Assembly (NCBI RefSeq): GCF_900178005.1
Contig: NZ_FXBS01000006.1
Span: forward strand, 1,240,001-1,304,000
DNA length: 64,000 nt
Direction of reading: 5' to 3'
DNA from: Tuberibacillus sp. Marseille-P3662
GTDB taxonomy: Bacteria > Bacillota > Bacilli > Bacillales > Sporolactobacillaceae
Numbering within the stretch: the first letter of the stretch is position 1; each line of letters opens with the position of its first letter. The notes below the pieces were generated by a model that was not told where the DNA came from, did not search any database, and saw only the letters and a program-made list of their open reading frames with translations. Shown here in pieces: positions 1 to 9,285 of the stretch. A program made the position numbers and the translations under genes.

Positions 1-1072
1 TTGGCTTATTGCCAACGGACGTCGGTCGGATGGCTTCGTGAGCGTCTTGGGCGTTTTCATTTTTCTTTTTGCTATTTTGGCTGCCCTTTCCGACAAACTT
101 GGAACCGTATTTATCTTTGATGTAATCCTTGGCTTCGCTTTGAGCCACATCAGAAATCCGGGTCGAGTCTGTCCGCATGTAAGTGATCAAACCGGTGGTC
201 CCTTGCTTGCCAATATTAATCCCTTCATAGAGTTGTTGCGCTAACATCATCGTTTTCTTCGCTCGAAAATTTAATTTACGAGCCGCCTCCTGTTGGATGG
301 ATGACGTTATAAATGGCGGCACCGGGTTTCGCTTTCTTTCCTTCTCCGTGACATTCTGCACTTCAAATTGATCACCCTTAAGACGGTTTAAGACACTGTC
401 GACTTCCGATTGATTGTTCAATTCCTGTTTTTTACCATCAACGCCGTAAAATTGGGCATTAAAAGTATCCTTTTCGGTTGTAAAGGTGCCATCGATCGAC
501 CAATATTCTTTGGGTTCAAAATTTTGTATCTCTTGTTCCCGCTCAATGATTAATTTTAAAGCGACCGATTGTACACGACCGGCACTTAAACCTTTTTTGA
601 CTTTGCGCCAAAGCAATGGGCTAATGTTATAGCCGACTAATCGATCCAAAACTCGACGAGCTTGTTGCGCATTGACTAAATCCATATCAATCGTTCGCGG
701 CTCTTTAAATGCATCTTTGATAGCGTTTTTAGTGATTTCATTAAATACGACACGACATTCCGTATCATCACTAATGTTCAAACTATGCGCCAAATGCCAA
801 GCAATCGCTTCGCCTTCACGGTCGGGGTCGGCTGCTAGATAGACTTTCTTCGCTTTTTTCGCAGCATCTTTTAATTCCTTAAGAACCGGGCCTTTCCCGC
901 GTATAGTGATGTATTTCGGATCAAAATTATCGTCTATGTTCACGCCCATCTGACTTTTGGGCAAATCACGTACATGTCCCATTGAGGCTTTAACTTTAAA
1001 TTTTTTTCCTAGATATCTATTGATGGTTTTCGCTTTAGCGGGGGATTCAACGATGACAAGATAGTCTTCCAT
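1..1072 (-). CDS. topA: DNA topoisomerase I, N-terminal part (runs off the window edge)
   Basis: Type IA topoisomerase that relaxes negatively supercoiled DNA through a 5'-phosphotyrosine intermediate. The ATG at 1072 opens a frame that stays open for 357 codons to the window edge; the family is about 690 aa, so the C-terminal half and zinc fingers lie outside. The Toprim domain is visible at the N-terminus ([13 protein letters not shown], then [15 protein letters not shown]). The catalytic tyrosine sits in [12 protein letters not shown] at residue 298, the same number as I recall for B. subtilis TopA. A near-consensus sigma-A promoter lies upstream. dprA precedes it on the same strand, the usual Bacillales neighbour. 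Confidence 0.97.
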   Translation of the reverse strand, partial: MEDYLVIVESPAKAKTINRYLGKKFKVKASMGHVRDLPKSQMGVNIDDNFDPKYITIRGKGPVLKELKDAAKKAKKVYLAADPDREGEAIAWHLAHSLNISDDTECRVVFNEITKNAIKDAFKEPRTIDMDLVNAQQARRVLDRLVGYNISPLLWRKVKKGLSAGRVQSVALKLIIEREQEIQNFEPKEYWSIDGTFTTEKDTFNAQFYGVDGKKQELNNQSEVDSVLNRLKGDQFEVQNVTEKERKRNPVPPFITSSIQQEAARKLNFRAKKTMMLAQQLYEGINIGKQGTTGLITYMRTDSTRISDVAQSEAKDYIKDKYGSKFVGKGSQNSKKKNENAQDAHEAIRPTSVGNKP

Positions 1073-1116
1073 ACCTGTAATTTCTCCCCTTTTTTGTTTT
1101 AATAAAATCTTAACTT

Positions 1117-1145
1117 ATATTAAATACTGTATCGTCGTTTGTCAA
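1117..1145 (-). promoter_or_regulatory. Predicted sigma-A promoter of topA
   Basis: Read on the minus strand, TTGACA (1145-1140) and TAATAT (1122-1117) are separated by exactly 17 bp, about 45 bp before the topA start codon, with an AAAGGGGAG ribosome site between. The -35 is perfect and the -10 matches 4 of 6. This suggests topA is transcribed independently of dprA. The 113-bp gap holds nothing else. Confidence 0.65.
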
Positions 1146-1185
1146 ACAATGCCTATATCATACGACTACTTCTAGATGTTTTCGA

Positions 1186-2067
1186 CTAGCTTATTCCAAA
1201 AAAATGGCGTTCATTCATAATATCTTGGCTGCTCGTAACTAATTTTGCGCCTTGTTGAATCAAACGATTGGTTCCCAGAGCATCATCTGTCAGTATTGTC
1301 CCTGGTACAGCAAACACATCACGGCCCTGTTCTAAGGCCTGGTCAGCCGTTATTAATGAGCCGCTTCGCTCTTTCGCTTCGACAACCAAAGTTCCTGCAG
1401 ATAAACCGCTGATGATCCGATTGCGTTCGGGAAAACGCCATCGTGCCGGTTTCGTACTGGGAGGATATTCACTGATGACAAGATGATGATCACATAACAA
1501 GCGAAACAATCCTTGATTTTGTTTCGGGTATGGATGGTCAAAACCCGAGCCTAGTACAGCAATCGTTCCGTTTGTCAACCCTATTTGATGGGCCCGTGCA
1601 TCAATCCCAACAGCCATGCCGCTGACAAGCACAAACCCCTCATTAACAAGGGGATTCAAAATTTTATCCATACTTTTCACGCCAGCCTGACTTGGGCGTC
1701 TGGTCCCAACCACGCTGAGTTTTTTTGCCGCCTGTAACAAGGATACATCGCCTTGTGTGTATAAGACCCAAGGCGGGTCATAGATTTCTTTTAACTCATT
1801 AGGATAATCAGCATCACCAATGGTTAACACGTGAATGCCTGTTTCTTGATACGTGCGAAGCAATCGTTCAATAGGTAGGGTATGTAAGGAGTGATAGAAT
1901 GTTTCAACCTTTTGTCTTGGCGTTCTCATGATCTCAACAAAATCGTCAACGGATAAATCATAGAGCCGATCCAGCGCCTCCTGATGTGTCATAAGTTTGT
2001 CAATGCCGCGCCAGCCAATCCCCTGACAATGATGGACGTGAATGAGTTTACTCCTGTTGTCCACCAT
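1186..2067 (-). CDS. dprA: DNA processing protein DprA (Smf)
   Basis: DprA binds incoming single-stranded DNA during natural transformation and loads RecA; homologues also occur in non-competent bacteria. The Rossmann-like core is recognisable: GTRRPSQAG near residue 121, SGMAVGIDARAH, VLGSGFDHPYP, PERNRIISGLS and GRDVFAVPG. The frame is open up to 2172, but I chose the ATG at 2067 (293 aa, normal length) because AAAGGGGGC lies just upstream and the extra 35 codons are translated repeat element. The order sucC-sucD-dprA-topA is conserved in Bacillales. Here a 480-bp repeat separates dprA from sucD, so dprA may need its own promoter. Confidence 0.93.
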   Translation of the reverse strand: MVDNRSKLIHVHHCQGIGWRGIDKLMTHQEALDRLYDLSVDDFVEIMRTPRQKVETFYHSLHTLPIERLLRTYQETGIHVLTIGDADYPNELKEIYDPPWVLYTQGDVSLLQAAKKLSVVGTRRPSQAGVKSMDKILNPLVNEGFVLVSGMAVGIDARAHQIGLTNGTIAVLGSGFDHPYPKQNQGLFRLLCDHHLVISEYPPSTKPARWRFPERNRIISGLSAGTLVVEAKERSGSLITADQALEQGRDVFAVPGTILTDDALGTNRLIQQGAKLVTSSQDIMNERHFFGIS

Positions 2068-2110
2068 GCAGCCCCCTTTGGATGTGTCGATGAAACACAG
2101 TTTTTTGATA

Positions 2111-2590
2111 AAGGCTGTTTTCGTAAATTTTGTTGCTTTTAACCTTATGGTTGAATCAAAATGCGTCGTCATGTGCCGCTCCGGAAATACACTGCGCGCT
2201 CGCTGAGTGCCCCGTTATCCTCCTCATGCCCACACCCGGGGTCCCCGAAAAGCAATTTTTGCTTTTTGGGGTGGATTGATGTGGGTAGGATCAGCGTTGT
2301 CACAGGACGTGACGCATTTAGCTGATCATCCTTCGCCCTGCGGGGTCTCACTTTAGCCACTAGTCCCGCAGGAGTTTCCGTGTATGTCCTCCGCTGGTAT
2401 TGCTCTTAACAATTTTATAACATTGATTTTGCCTAGCAACAGCTGAAGACCCCGCAGGAAGTGGTCTTCTTCCGAGGAGGCTTAAGCATTGCCCGCGGAA
2501 AGCTTTGCCCGTAACGGAAATCAATATAGCACTTACTTCGCATTTTATAGATTTTGTGCAAAAGCAACAATTTTTTAGAAAACAGGCATT
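2111..2590. repeat. 480-bp non-coding element A with imperfect terminal inverted repeats (MITE-like)
   Basis: Fills most of the 568-bp dprA-sucD gap. Its ends are imperfect inverted copies: AAGGCTGTTTTCGTAAATTT on the left and AATGCCTGTTTTCTAAAAAA read inward from the right, both continuing into TTGTTGCTTTT. The interior carries a strong hairpin with arms CCCCGAAAAGC (2243-2253) and GCTTTTTGGGG (2261-2271), and a CAGGACGT motif at 2303. An 89-bp core (2222-2310) is nearly identical to 31389-31477. No transposase is encoded. A palindromic block near 2445-2510 (CCCGCAGGAA, CCCGCGGAAAGC) resembles dispersed Bacillaceae repeats. Confidence 0.7.
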
Positions 2591-2593
2591 GAT

Positions 2594-2626
2594 AAAAAAG
2601 CTCCCTTTAATTAGGGAGCTTTTTTA
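2594..2626 (-). terminator. Rho-independent terminator after sucD
   Basis: Stem AAAAGCTCCC / GGGAGCTTTT with an 8-nt AT-rich loop, flanked by A and T runs on both sides, 10 bp after the sucD stop codon. It should end the sucCD transcript before dprA and could act in both directions. Confidence 0.85.
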
Positions 2627-2635
2627 ATAGCCTAC

Positions 2636-3538
2636 TTATTTAATTAGACACTTTTCATATAAATCCTTCTCTTTGAGAACAGAAATTAATGTTTCACCGA
2701 TAACGGCTGGTGTTTCTGCGACTTGAACACCATTGTCATTTAATGTTTGAATCTTAGCATCCGCCGTTCCTTGTCCACCGGAAACGATTGCACCAGCGTG
2801 GCCCATACGTTTTCCTGGAGGTGCCGTTTGACCGCCAATAAAGCCAACAACAGGCTTGTCCATATTTTCATTAATCCACTTGGCAGCTTCTTCTTCGGCC
2901 GAACCGCCGATTTCACCGATCATAATGACAGCATGGGTGTCATCATCTTCGTTGAAAGCTTTAAGCACATCAATAAAGTTTGTACCGTTGACCGGGTCAC
3001 CGCCAATACCGACAGCCGTAGACTGTCCGATATTAGATTGAGTTAATTGATGCACAGCTTCATAGGTTAATGTACCAGAACGGGATACGATGCCGACGTG
3101 TCCTTTGGCATGAATATAACCGGGCATAATACCGATTTTACATTCGTCCGGTGTGATCACACCTGGACAGTTCGGACCAATCAACCGTGTGTTGGTGCCT
3201 TCCATATACTTTTTAACTTTGATCATATCCTGAACAGGAATATGCTCTGTAATAGTAATAACCATTTCAATAGCAGCATCTACCGATTCCATGATCGCGT
3301 CAGCCGCAAAAGCCGGCGGAACATAAATAACAGAAGCATTAGCTCCGGTGGCTTGGACCGCTTCCTCAACAGTGTTAAAGACAGGTACGCCTTCAACTTC
3401 CGTACCGCCTTTACCTGGCGTTACACCAGCGACAATATTTGTACCATATTCAAGCGATTGTTGAGTATGGAAGAGACCTTGTCCGCCAGTAATCCCTTGT
3501 ACAAGGACTTTTGTATCTTGATTAATATAGATACTCAC
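2636..3538 (-). CDS. sucD: Succinyl-CoA synthetase alpha subunit
   Basis: The alpha subunit of succinyl-CoA ligase (TCA cycle; succinyl-CoA + ADP/GDP + Pi to succinate + CoA + NTP). It binds CoA and carries the catalytic histidine that is transiently phosphorylated. Length of 300 aa is typical. Visible are the CoA-binding Rossmann start ([17 protein letters not shown]), [10 protein letters not shown], and the active-site histidine in [17 protein letters not shown] near residue 247. It lies 20 bp downstream of sucC and is followed by a strong terminator, forming a two-gene operon. Confidence 0.97.
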   Translation of the reverse strand: MSIYINQDTKVLVQGITGGQGLFHTQQSLEYGTNIVAGVTPGKGGTEVEGVPVFNTVEEAVQATGANASVIYVPPAFAADAIMESVDAAIEMVITITEHIPVQDMIKVKKYMEGTNTRLIGPNCPGVITPDECKIGIMPGYIHAKGHVGIVSRSGTLTYEAVHQLTQSNIGQSTAVGIGGDPVNGTNFIDVLKAFNEDDDTHAVIMIGEIGGSAEEEAAKWINENMDKPVVGFIGGQTAPPGKRMGHAGAIVSGGQGTADAKIQTLNDNGVQVAETPAVIGETLISVLKEKDLYEKCLIK

Positions 3539-3558
3539 TTTATTCGTCCACCTTTCCT

Positions 3559-4716
3559 TTAAACTAGTGAGACAATTTTTTCAGCTGCATCAGCCATTGA
3601 TTCAGCTGCCGTGATATTTAAGCCGGAAGCTTCAAGGATTTGTTTACCTTGTTCAACATTGGTACCTTCAAGACGAACAACAAGTGGTAGTTCGAGTCCA
3701 ACTTGCTTTGTAGCTTCAATGATCCCGTTAGCAATATCATCACATTTCATAATACCGCCAAAGATATTAACAACAATCCCTTTGACATTAGGATCCGATA
3801 AAATGATTTTAAAGGCAGCCGTAACTTTTTCCGCAGAAGCGCCGCCGCCAACATCAAGGAAATTGGCCGGGTCGCCGCCATAATGCTTAATAATGTCCAT
3901 CGTTGCCATCGCAAGTCCGGCACCGTTAACCATCATGCCGATATTGCCATCAAGAGCCGTGTAGTTAAGATCGTAATTGGATGCTTCGATTTCTTTGTCA
4001 TCCTCTTCATCTAAATCACGAAGCTCTGACGTTTCTTTATGACGATATAAAGCATTATCATCGAAGTTCAATTTGGCATCCAGTGCCATAACCTGATTGT
4101 CACCAGTTGTGACGAGCGGATTAATTTCAGCAACAGAACAATCTTTTTCGACAAAAACATTATATAGCCCAACCATAAACTTGACAGCCTTACCAACCAA
4201 TTTGGAAGGAATGTTTATGTTAAATGCTAAACGTCTTGCTTGGAACGGCATTAATCCGACGGTCGGATCAATATATTCCTTGAAAATCTTTTCTGGAGTA
4301 TTAGCGGCCACTTCTTCAATTTCTGTACCGCCTTCCTCTGAACCCATCATAACGATCTGAGATGTGGTTCGATCGACAACAAACCCGATATAATATTCGC
4401 TTAGGATATCGCTGCCTTCTTCAATCAGTAAGCGCTTAACTTCCTTACCTTCATCCCCTGTTTGGTGGGTCACCAAAGTTTTTCCTAAAATTTCATCAGC
4501 ATATGTACGGACGTCGTCAAGTGTCTTTGCCAGTTTGACACCACCGGCTTTGCCGCGACCCCCAGCATGAATCTGTGCTTTGACAACCGTCACATCAGTA
4601 CCTAATGTTTGTGCGGCTTCAACAGCTTCATCAACAGTAAAAGCCACTTTGCCGTTTGGGACGGCGACGCCATATGATCTTAGCAAGTCCTTGCCTTGAT
4701 ACTCATGGATATTCAC
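3559..4716 (-). CDS. sucC: Succinyl-CoA synthetase beta subunit (ADP/GDP-forming)
   Basis: The beta subunit provides the nucleotide-binding ATP-grasp fold and partners SucD. At 385 aa it has the usual length. Visible motifs are [16 protein letters not shown] at the start, the glycine-rich loop [11 protein letters not shown] near residue 52, the metal/nucleotide region EINPLV, and [13 protein letters not shown] in the C-terminal CoA-ligase domain. The start codon has an AGGAGG ribosome site. First gene of the sucCD operon, with a predicted sigma-A promoter upstream. Confidence 0.97.
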   Translation of the reverse strand: MNIHEYQGKDLLRSYGVAVPNGKVAFTVDEAVEAAQTLGTDVTVVKAQIHAGGRGKAGGVKLAKTLDDVRTYADEILGKTLVTHQTGDEGKEVKRLLIEEGSDILSEYYIGFVVDRTTSQIVMMGSEEGGTEIEEVAANTPEKIFKEYIDPTVGLMPFQARRLAFNINIPSKLVGKAVKFMVGLYNVFVEKDCSVAEINPLVTTGDNQVMALDAKLNFDDNALYRHKETSELRDLDEEDDKEIEASNYDLNYTALDGNIGMMVNGAGLAMATMDIIKHYGGDPANFLDVGGGASAEKVTAAFKIILSDPNVKGIVVNIFGGIMKCDDIANGIIEATKQVGLELPLVVRLEGTNVEQGKQILEASGLNITAAESMADAAEKIVSLV

Positions 4717-4761
4717 TATTGTTACCTCCTATCAATGGTTCCGTAATGGCGTTACCTTTTT

Positions 4762-4791
4762 ATTGTATATAATCCCAATCAAATTTGTCCA
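4762..4791 (-). promoter_or_regulatory. Predicted sigma-A promoter of sucCD
   Basis: On the minus strand, TGGACA (4791-4786) and TACAAT (4767-4762) are 18 bp apart, about 45 bp upstream of sucC. Each hexamer matches consensus at 5 of 6 positions. The rest of the 240-bp ylqH-sucC gap is AT-rich and shows no other clear signal; I did not find a convincing cre site. Confidence 0.5.
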
Positions 4792-4956
4792 CCATTTCGG
4801 ATGTTTCTTAATGATTAATTTTTGAAAGCCTTATCAAATCGTTCCTTTAATTCCTTTAAATAGAAAAATGATCCTATTAAAAATGATAGTAACATCAATA
4901 TTCATGATTTGTTACACTAAGGATGCAAAGGGGGCATACATAGTTAACTAGTGCGC

Positions 4957-5241
4957 CTAAGTCGAATCCGTAAAGTCCTTATCGAGCTTATAGATGAACG
5001 CAAAAATTTCGGCAACCGCTTCATATAATTCAGAAGGAATCATTTCATTCACTTCCAATTCACTGAGCAACTCAACAAGCGTGCGATCTTCCTGTATTGG
5101 AATATGATTGGCCTTTGCAATCGCAATGATTTTATCGGCCCACTCTTGATCGCCATGCGCTTTGATTTTCGGTGCCTGATCCTTCAGTTGGTCGTAGGTG
5201 AGCGCCACCGCTCGTTTCTTATAATAATTGTCAGCCGTCAT
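4957..5241 (-). CDS. ylqH: FlhB-like cytoplasmic-domain protein YlqH
   Basis: A 94-aa protein resembling the cytoplasmic C-terminal domain of the flagellar export switch protein FlhB (EscU/YscU/HrcU family) without the membrane part. Family features visible are YKKRAVALTYDQ near the start, where true FlhB has its NPTH autocleavage region (absent here), and the conserved tail IPIQEDRTLVELLSELEVNEMIP. It overlaps the end of ylqG by 4 bp, as in the ylqG-ylqH pair of B. subtilis. The stand-alone function is unknown. Confidence 0.85.
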   Translation of the reverse strand: MTADNYYKKRAVALTYDQLKDQAPKIKAHGDQEWADKIIAIAKANHIPIQEDRTLVELLSELEVNEMIPSELYEAVAEIFAFIYKLDKDFTDST

Positions 5242-6434
5242 ATGTGCCTATCCATCCAATCTTGACTGGGCGTTAATAGTTCGTCTTTCTTTTGTACAGC
5301 CGATGCTTTTATCTGTTTGACCGATGACAATTGGTAATCATATTTTTGTAAAATACGAGATAAAACCGGCTTCCAATGGTCCAATCGTTCACTAAAATCG
5401 ACAGCATCATTATATAAGGATAATGATAAATAACGATTTTGACTCTGTAACAATACCGTGACATCATTCAAATGATCTAATTGAAGATGAAAGACCACCT
5501 TACAATGATCGCCATCCAAAGTTCCCGCTTGCGTTTTCCTTCCCTGCCAAAACATCGTGACATCTTTAAACATATGCTGCCACCAAATTGGGAAATGAGT
5601 CAGCCACTGGAAAAGGTCTTGCTCCCTCTGGGATAAACCGGTCATCTGCCAACCATTCAATCGGTTAATCAGGGTCTCAGCTTGTTCTTTTACATAAGAT
5701 GATAGATGAGGATCCTGACGCCATTTAAGCATCATTTGTTTGATACTTAAAGGGAGCTCTTGATTACCTTGACGTTGTTTCAGCAAGGCTTCATCAAAGT
5801 AGCCAAGCTGTTCTAAAAGTAATTTTAGAGAGAAACGTGTCTTGGTCTCAAGTGCCGGCCAATGGCTCCAAAGGCTTTGCAATGATTCGTGCGGTAAATG
5901 ACGATTCAATTGATTGAATATATCAGCCAACCGACCCTCCTGTGCGGAACGTAAGGCCTTTAGGATACCTGCGGATAACGGGTAGTTTTGTCGCAGTAAT
6001 GGTTTGATTGCATTTAAATCGGCTTCAACATCATCGCTAGTTTGCAAGAGCGACAACACATTTTGCAAACGTTGGCTCGTTAAAGGCAGCCGCGACTCGA
6101 GAAAGAAATGGATCACCTGCTTGGACAAGGCATTCTTTTTGACATCTAATTGGTTGTATAAGGATGTTGGCAAAGTGTCTTGTTCAGTAGCTGATGACAA
6201 CTTTTGAATGATCTTCAATTCAACCCGGGCGTGGGTATTCATGACTTGAAATATGTATGAGGCGTGTAACTGAATCGGTGTCTGTACCTTGGCATGAACA
6301 GTCCGACCGTTTAATAAAATATCAACTTGCTGATGGGGATAGATTTTTGCAATTTGACCTTTAATAAACTGGCCGCCAATGAACGTCGGCTGACCAATGG
6401 ATTTAAAGGTATGAATGCTCGACATAGGCTGCAA
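5238..6434 (-). CDS. ylqG: Uncharacterised protein YlqG-like, upstream of ylqH
   Basis: A 398-aa, largely helical, glutamine- and leucine-rich protein of unknown function. The N-terminus is beta-rich (GQIAKIYPHQQVDILLNGRT, then VHAKVQTPIQLHASYIFQV), reminiscent of a small OB-like segment. Assignment rests mainly on position between rnhB and the FlhB-like ylqH, where B. subtilis has ylqG. The coupling suggests a link to flagellar export, possibly a hook-length-control-like role, but no motif proves it. The frame begins with TTG 7 bp after the rnhB stop, well placed behind AAAGGATG; an ATG three codons later is the alternative start. Confidence 0.7.
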   Translation of the reverse strand: MQPMSSIHTFKSIGQPTFIGGQFIKGQIAKIYPHQQVDILLNGRTVHAKVQTPIQLHASYIFQVMNTHARVELKIIQKLSSATEQDTLPTSLYNQLDVKKNALSKQVIHFFLESRLPLTSQRLQNVLSLLQTSDDVEADLNAIKPLLRQNYPLSAGILKALRSAQEGRLADIFNQLNRHLPHESLQSLWSHWPALETKTRFSLKLLLEQLGYFDEALLKQRQGNQELPLSIKQMMLKWRQDPHLSSYVKEQAETLINRLNGWQMTGLSQREQDLFQWLTHFPIWWQHMFKDVTMFWQGRKTQAGTLDGDHCKVVFHLQLDHLNDVTVLLQSQNRYLSLSLYNDAVDFSERLDHWKPVLSRILQKYDYQLSSVKQIKASAVQKKDELLTPSQDWMDRHI

Positions 6435-6440
6435 ATTTAC

Positions 6441-7214
6441 TCATCCTTTCAAGCGTTCACGAACAGGGCGAAACGAGCGGCGATGGTCTGGTATCGGTCC
6501 AAGTTGGTCGAGCGCTTCCATGTGCTGCTTGGTCGGATACCCCATATGGTCTTCAAAACCATAGTCTGGATATTGTTTACCTAGATTGATCATCATTTCA
6601 TCACGGGTTTCTTTAGCAATAATTGAAGCAGCGGCAATGGAAATACTCTTGGCATCACCTTTGATGATGGACGTCTGTGCTATTGACAGAGGAATGTCCA
6701 TAGCATCAACGAGCAAATGATCCGGAGCGGGCGATAATTGTTCGACAGCCCGAACCATGGCCATTTTTGAGGCTTGATAAATATTCACGCGATCAATATC
6801 TTCCGGTGTCGCCACACCGATGCCAATCGCTTCGGCTGTATCTTTTATTTGTCCGACCATGCTCTGACGCTGGTCACGGCTTAATGTTTTCGAATCGTTC
6901 ACGCCAAGTAACTGGTCATCTGCTGGCAAGATCACAGCACAAGCCACCACAGGGCCAGCCAACGGTCCGCGGCCGACTTCATCAATGCCAGCGATCCGTC
7001 GGATTCCTCGATCACGTAGCGCGTGTTCATACTGATTCAGATCATGCCACCGCTTCAACGCTTCCTGCTGCTTCTCATGGGCGCGTTCCATACGTCCTAC
7101 AAGCTCCTGCACACCTTTACGATGATCCGCCCTTAACATGGCCCATTCGCTCTCTGTTAACGTGGCTCGTCTGTCTAAGAACGTTTTAATTTCTTTAATC
7201 GTCATCTTCTCCAT
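6441..7214 (-). CDS. rnhB: Ribonuclease HII
   Basis: Cleaves RNA in RNA/DNA hybrids, including single ribonucleotides in DNA. 257 aa, normal for Bacillales. The conserved acidic block GIDEVGRGPLAGPVV is at residues 76-90, with further catalytic acids in NDSKTLS and LLVDAMDI. The extra N-terminal 70-residue helical region is typical of the Bacillus-type protein. The ATG at 7214 has AAAGGTGA 8 bp upstream. Followed closely by ylqG. Confidence 0.96.
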   Translation of the reverse strand: MEKMTIKEIKTFLDRRATLTESEWAMLRADHRKGVQELVGRMERAHEKQQEALKRWHDLNQYEHALRDRGIRRIAGIDEVGRGPLAGPVVACAVILPADDQLLGVNDSKTLSRDQRQSMVGQIKDTAEAIGIGVATPEDIDRVNIYQASKMAMVRAVEQLSPAPDHLLVDAMDIPLSIAQTSIIKGDAKSISIAAASIIAKETRDEMMINLGKQYPDYGFEDHMGYPTKQHMEALDQLGPIPDHRRSFRPVRERLKG

Positions 7215-7278
7215 TAACTAAGTCACCTTTACTTCATTTATCGACAAATCTTATTAAGTGTTTAACGTCTGACACGTA

Positions 7279-7307
7279 GAAAAGCACGCAACTTATGTTT
7301 GCGTGCT
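7279..7307 (-). terminator. Terminator overlapping the rbgA stop codon
   Basis: Stem AGCACGCAA / TTGCGTGCT (7283-7291 with 7299-7307), loop 7 nt, followed on the minus strand by TTTTCT. The rbgA stop codon lies inside the loop, so transcription appears to end exactly at the gene end, before rnhB. Confidence 0.75.
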
Positions 7308-8162
7308 GAAAGCTTCGGGGGTTTCCAATGATAATGCCCCTAGTTTGCCACTTCGGTAGTCTCGCAGGATGATTTCTGACGTTTTGTCATAATCAACCCT
7401 ACCCCCTGCCATGATACAGCCGCGCTTTTGGCCGATGGTATCAAACAAGGAGACAATCGCTTCCTCATCAAAAGACTCATCTAAATTGTAGCGAGATTTT
7501 AAAGCATCAGGATAATGGGTGATTAAAACTTTCAATAAAAATACCGCCGTTTCCTGAAAATCGATCAATTCATCCTTAATTGCTCCCGTTGCAGCTAACT
7601 TAAAACCGACGGATTCATCCGCAAACTTTGGCCAAAGAATACCGGGTGTATCCAAAAGTTCCATCGTTTTACCGACTTTAATCCATTGCTGGCCTTTGGT
7701 AACACCTGGTCGGTCACCGATTCTAGCTTTTTTTTTGTTAGCCAGCCGGTTAATTAACGTCGACTTACCGACATTGGGGATCCCTAAAATCAAAGCTCGA
7801 TCGGCTCTAGACTGATAACCCTTACTTTCCATCTTGGTCTTACGAGCTTGATTTAAACGATGAACAGCATCCGGAATTTGTTTGACCCCATTTCCATTCT
7901 GCGAATTGACCGCCAATGTCGTGGCACCTTGATCAGCAAAATACTTCTGCCATTCACTCGTCACATTTTCATCAGCCATATCTTTTTTATTTAACAAAAC
8001 AAAGCGAGGTTTTTGCCCAGCGATATCATCGACCATTGGATTGCGGGAGGCAAGTGGAATTCGCGCATCCACCAGCTCAATGATGACATCAATCAATTTT
8101 AACTTTTCCTTCATTAGACGTTGGGCTTTTGCCATATGTCCTGGATACCATTGAATGGTCAT
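7293..8162 (-). CDS. rbgA: Ribosome biogenesis GTPase A (YlqF)
   Basis: Essential late 50S assembly GTPase with circularly permuted G motifs. In order: G4-like LLNKKDMAD near residue 57, G1 [14 protein letters not shown] near 128, and G3 [10 protein letters not shown] near 175. The N-terminus [13 protein letters not shown] is the family hallmark. The frame extends 3 codons further to a GTG, but the ATG at 8162 is favoured by AGGTGAT 5 bp upstream and by family length (289 aa). It starts 9 bp after lepB. Confidence 0.96.
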   Translation of the reverse strand: MTIQWYPGHMAKAQRLMKEKLKLIDVIIELVDARIPLASRNPMVDDIAGQKPRFVLLNKKDMADENVTSEWQKYFADQGATTLAVNSQNGNGVKQIPDAVHRLNQARKTKMESKGYQSRADRALILGIPNVGKSTLINRLANKKKARIGDRPGVTKGQQWIKVGKTMELLDTPGILWPKFADESVGFKLAATGAIKDELIDFQETAVFLLKVLITHYPDALKSRYNLDESFDEEAIVSLFDTIGQKRGCIMAGGRVDYDKTSEIILRDYRSGKLGALSLETPEAFSTQT

Positions 8163-8171
8163 GACTATCAC

Positions 8172-8699
8172 CTACTTAAAGAATTCAAAATGAGGGACTG
8201 GCCAAAATAAAAGATTGGCTTCACCGACAATTTTGTCCAAATCTACAGAACCAATAATGCGACTGTCCGTACTATTGCGCCTGTTATCACCTAGAACAAA
8301 CACTTTCCCTTCAGGAACTTTGGTTTTAAAATCATATGTAAGGGGACCGTTTGTTTTCTGCTTATATTTTTGCAGAAAAGGCTCTTCAATCTTTTTACCA
8401 TCTACGATGAGTTGTCCATTCTTATATTGTATCGTTTCCCCAGGCAATCCGATAACACGCTTAATATAATCTGATTCTTCAGTCGCATGAAACACAACAA
8501 TATCAAAACGCTCCAGGTCACCGAATGTTGTCTCAAGCCGGTTAACAATCAAATGATCGTTATCATGAAGCGTTGGCATCATAGAACGACCATCAACCAT
8601 AATATGTGTGAATAAGAATTGTCTTATAAGAGCCGCTAAAATAATTGCAATAATAACCGGCTTGATCATTCCCCAGGTTTTCTTTCCAAAATCCGCCAT
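8172..8699 (-). CDS. lepB: Type I signal peptidase
   Basis: Membrane-anchored serine protease that removes signal peptides from secreted proteins. One N-terminal transmembrane segment (VIIAIILAALIRQFLF) is followed by the catalytic serine in GRSMMPTL and the general-base lysine in DYIKRVIGLPGE; the GDNRRNSTDSR box is intact. I chose the ATG at 8699 (175 aa) because GGAGG sits 8 bp upstream; the longer frame to 8765 reads through the intergenic region. Location between rplS and rbgA is common in Bacillales. Confidence 0.94.
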   Translation of the reverse strand: MADFGKKTWGMIKPVIIAIILAALIRQFLFTHIMVDGRSMMPTLHDNDHLIVNRLETTFGDLERFDIVVFHATEESDYIKRVIGLPGETIQYKNGQLIVDGKKIEEPFLQKYKQKTNGPLTYDFKTKVPEGKVFVLGDNRRNSTDSRIIGSVDLDKIVGEANLLFWPVPHFEFFK

Positions 8700-8783
8700 G
8701 GACAGAGCCTCCATGTATCTCATTGTATAAAGAAAACTTGGCTTACCGCCAAGCCTTAGTTCCATTTATACTTTCTTTAAGTG

Positions 8784-8814
8784 AAAAAAAGAAGCTTGCG
8801 AACAAGCTTCTTTT
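8784..8814 (-). terminator. Terminator after rplS
   Basis: Stem AGAAGCTTG / CAAGCTTCT with a TTCG loop, followed on the minus strand by seven T residues. It ends the rplS transcript before lepB. Confidence 0.88.
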
Positions 8815-8821
8815 ATCACCA

Positions 8822-9163
8822 TTAACGACTTTTAATGCGAGCGGCTTTACCGATGCGATCACGCATATAATAAAGTTTGGCGCGACGTACTTTTCCGTGG
8901 CGAACAACTTCAATTTTGTCGATTTTTGGTGAGTGAACAGGGAATGTTCGCTCAATACCGACACCAAAAGAAATTTTACGCACAGTGAATGTTGCGCTGA
9001 TACCTGTACCACGGCGCTTAAGTACAAATCCTTCAAATACCTGAATACGCTCACGCGTGCCTTCAACAACTTTGACGTGAACTTTCACAACGTCACCAGC
9101 TCGAAATTCAGGTACGTCAGATTTCAATTGTTCTTGCGTCACTTCACGAATTAACTCTTGCAT
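8822..9163 (-). CDS. rplS: 50S ribosomal protein L19
   Basis: L19 lies at the 30S-50S interface. 113 aa, with typical blocks [35 protein letters not shown] and the basic tail [21 protein letters not shown]. The ATG at 9163 has an AAGGAGGGGC ribosome site; the frame upstream to 9193 is leader sequence. Preceded by a structured leader and followed by a terminator, so it can be regulated separately from trmD. Confidence 0.97.
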   Translation of the reverse strand: MQELIREVTQEQLKSDVPEFRAGDVVKVHVKVVEGTRERIQVFEGFVLKRRGTGISATFTVRKISFGVGIERTFPVHSPKIDKIEVVRHGKVRRAKLYYMRDRIGKAARIKSR

Positions 9164-9180
9164 AAATGCCCCTCCTTCCG

Positions 9181-9246
9181 CACAAATGTTCATACGACTT
9201 TATCTATCGCAGCGGAACACCGTAGTGAATGGCATTTGCCACAACG
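9181..9246 (-). ncRNA. Probable L19 leader (cis-regulatory RNA of rplS)
   Basis: The 120-bp trmD-rplS gap holds a structured segment just upstream of the L19 ribosome site. On the minus strand an outer helix CAAATG / CATTTG (9238-9233 with 9188-9183) encloses a conserved-looking block, CACTACGGTGTTCCGCTGCG. Bacilli are known to carry an autoregulatory L19 leader at this position. Assignment is from position, outer helix and recollection of the motif; a covariance search would settle it. Confidence 0.6.
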
Positions 9247-9285
9247 ATTATATTATCATATTCTCTCGTTAGCTGCAATAGAGAA

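Noticed and set aside
2068-2360. Upstream extension of dprA and the 63-codon frame at 2169-2360
   Set aside because: Both are translations of repeat element A; dprA has a strong ribosome site at the ATG at 2067.
2747-3562. Plus-strand open frames opposite sucD and sucC
   Set aside because: They are shadows of strongly conserved minus-strand genes, with no ribosome sites or family features.
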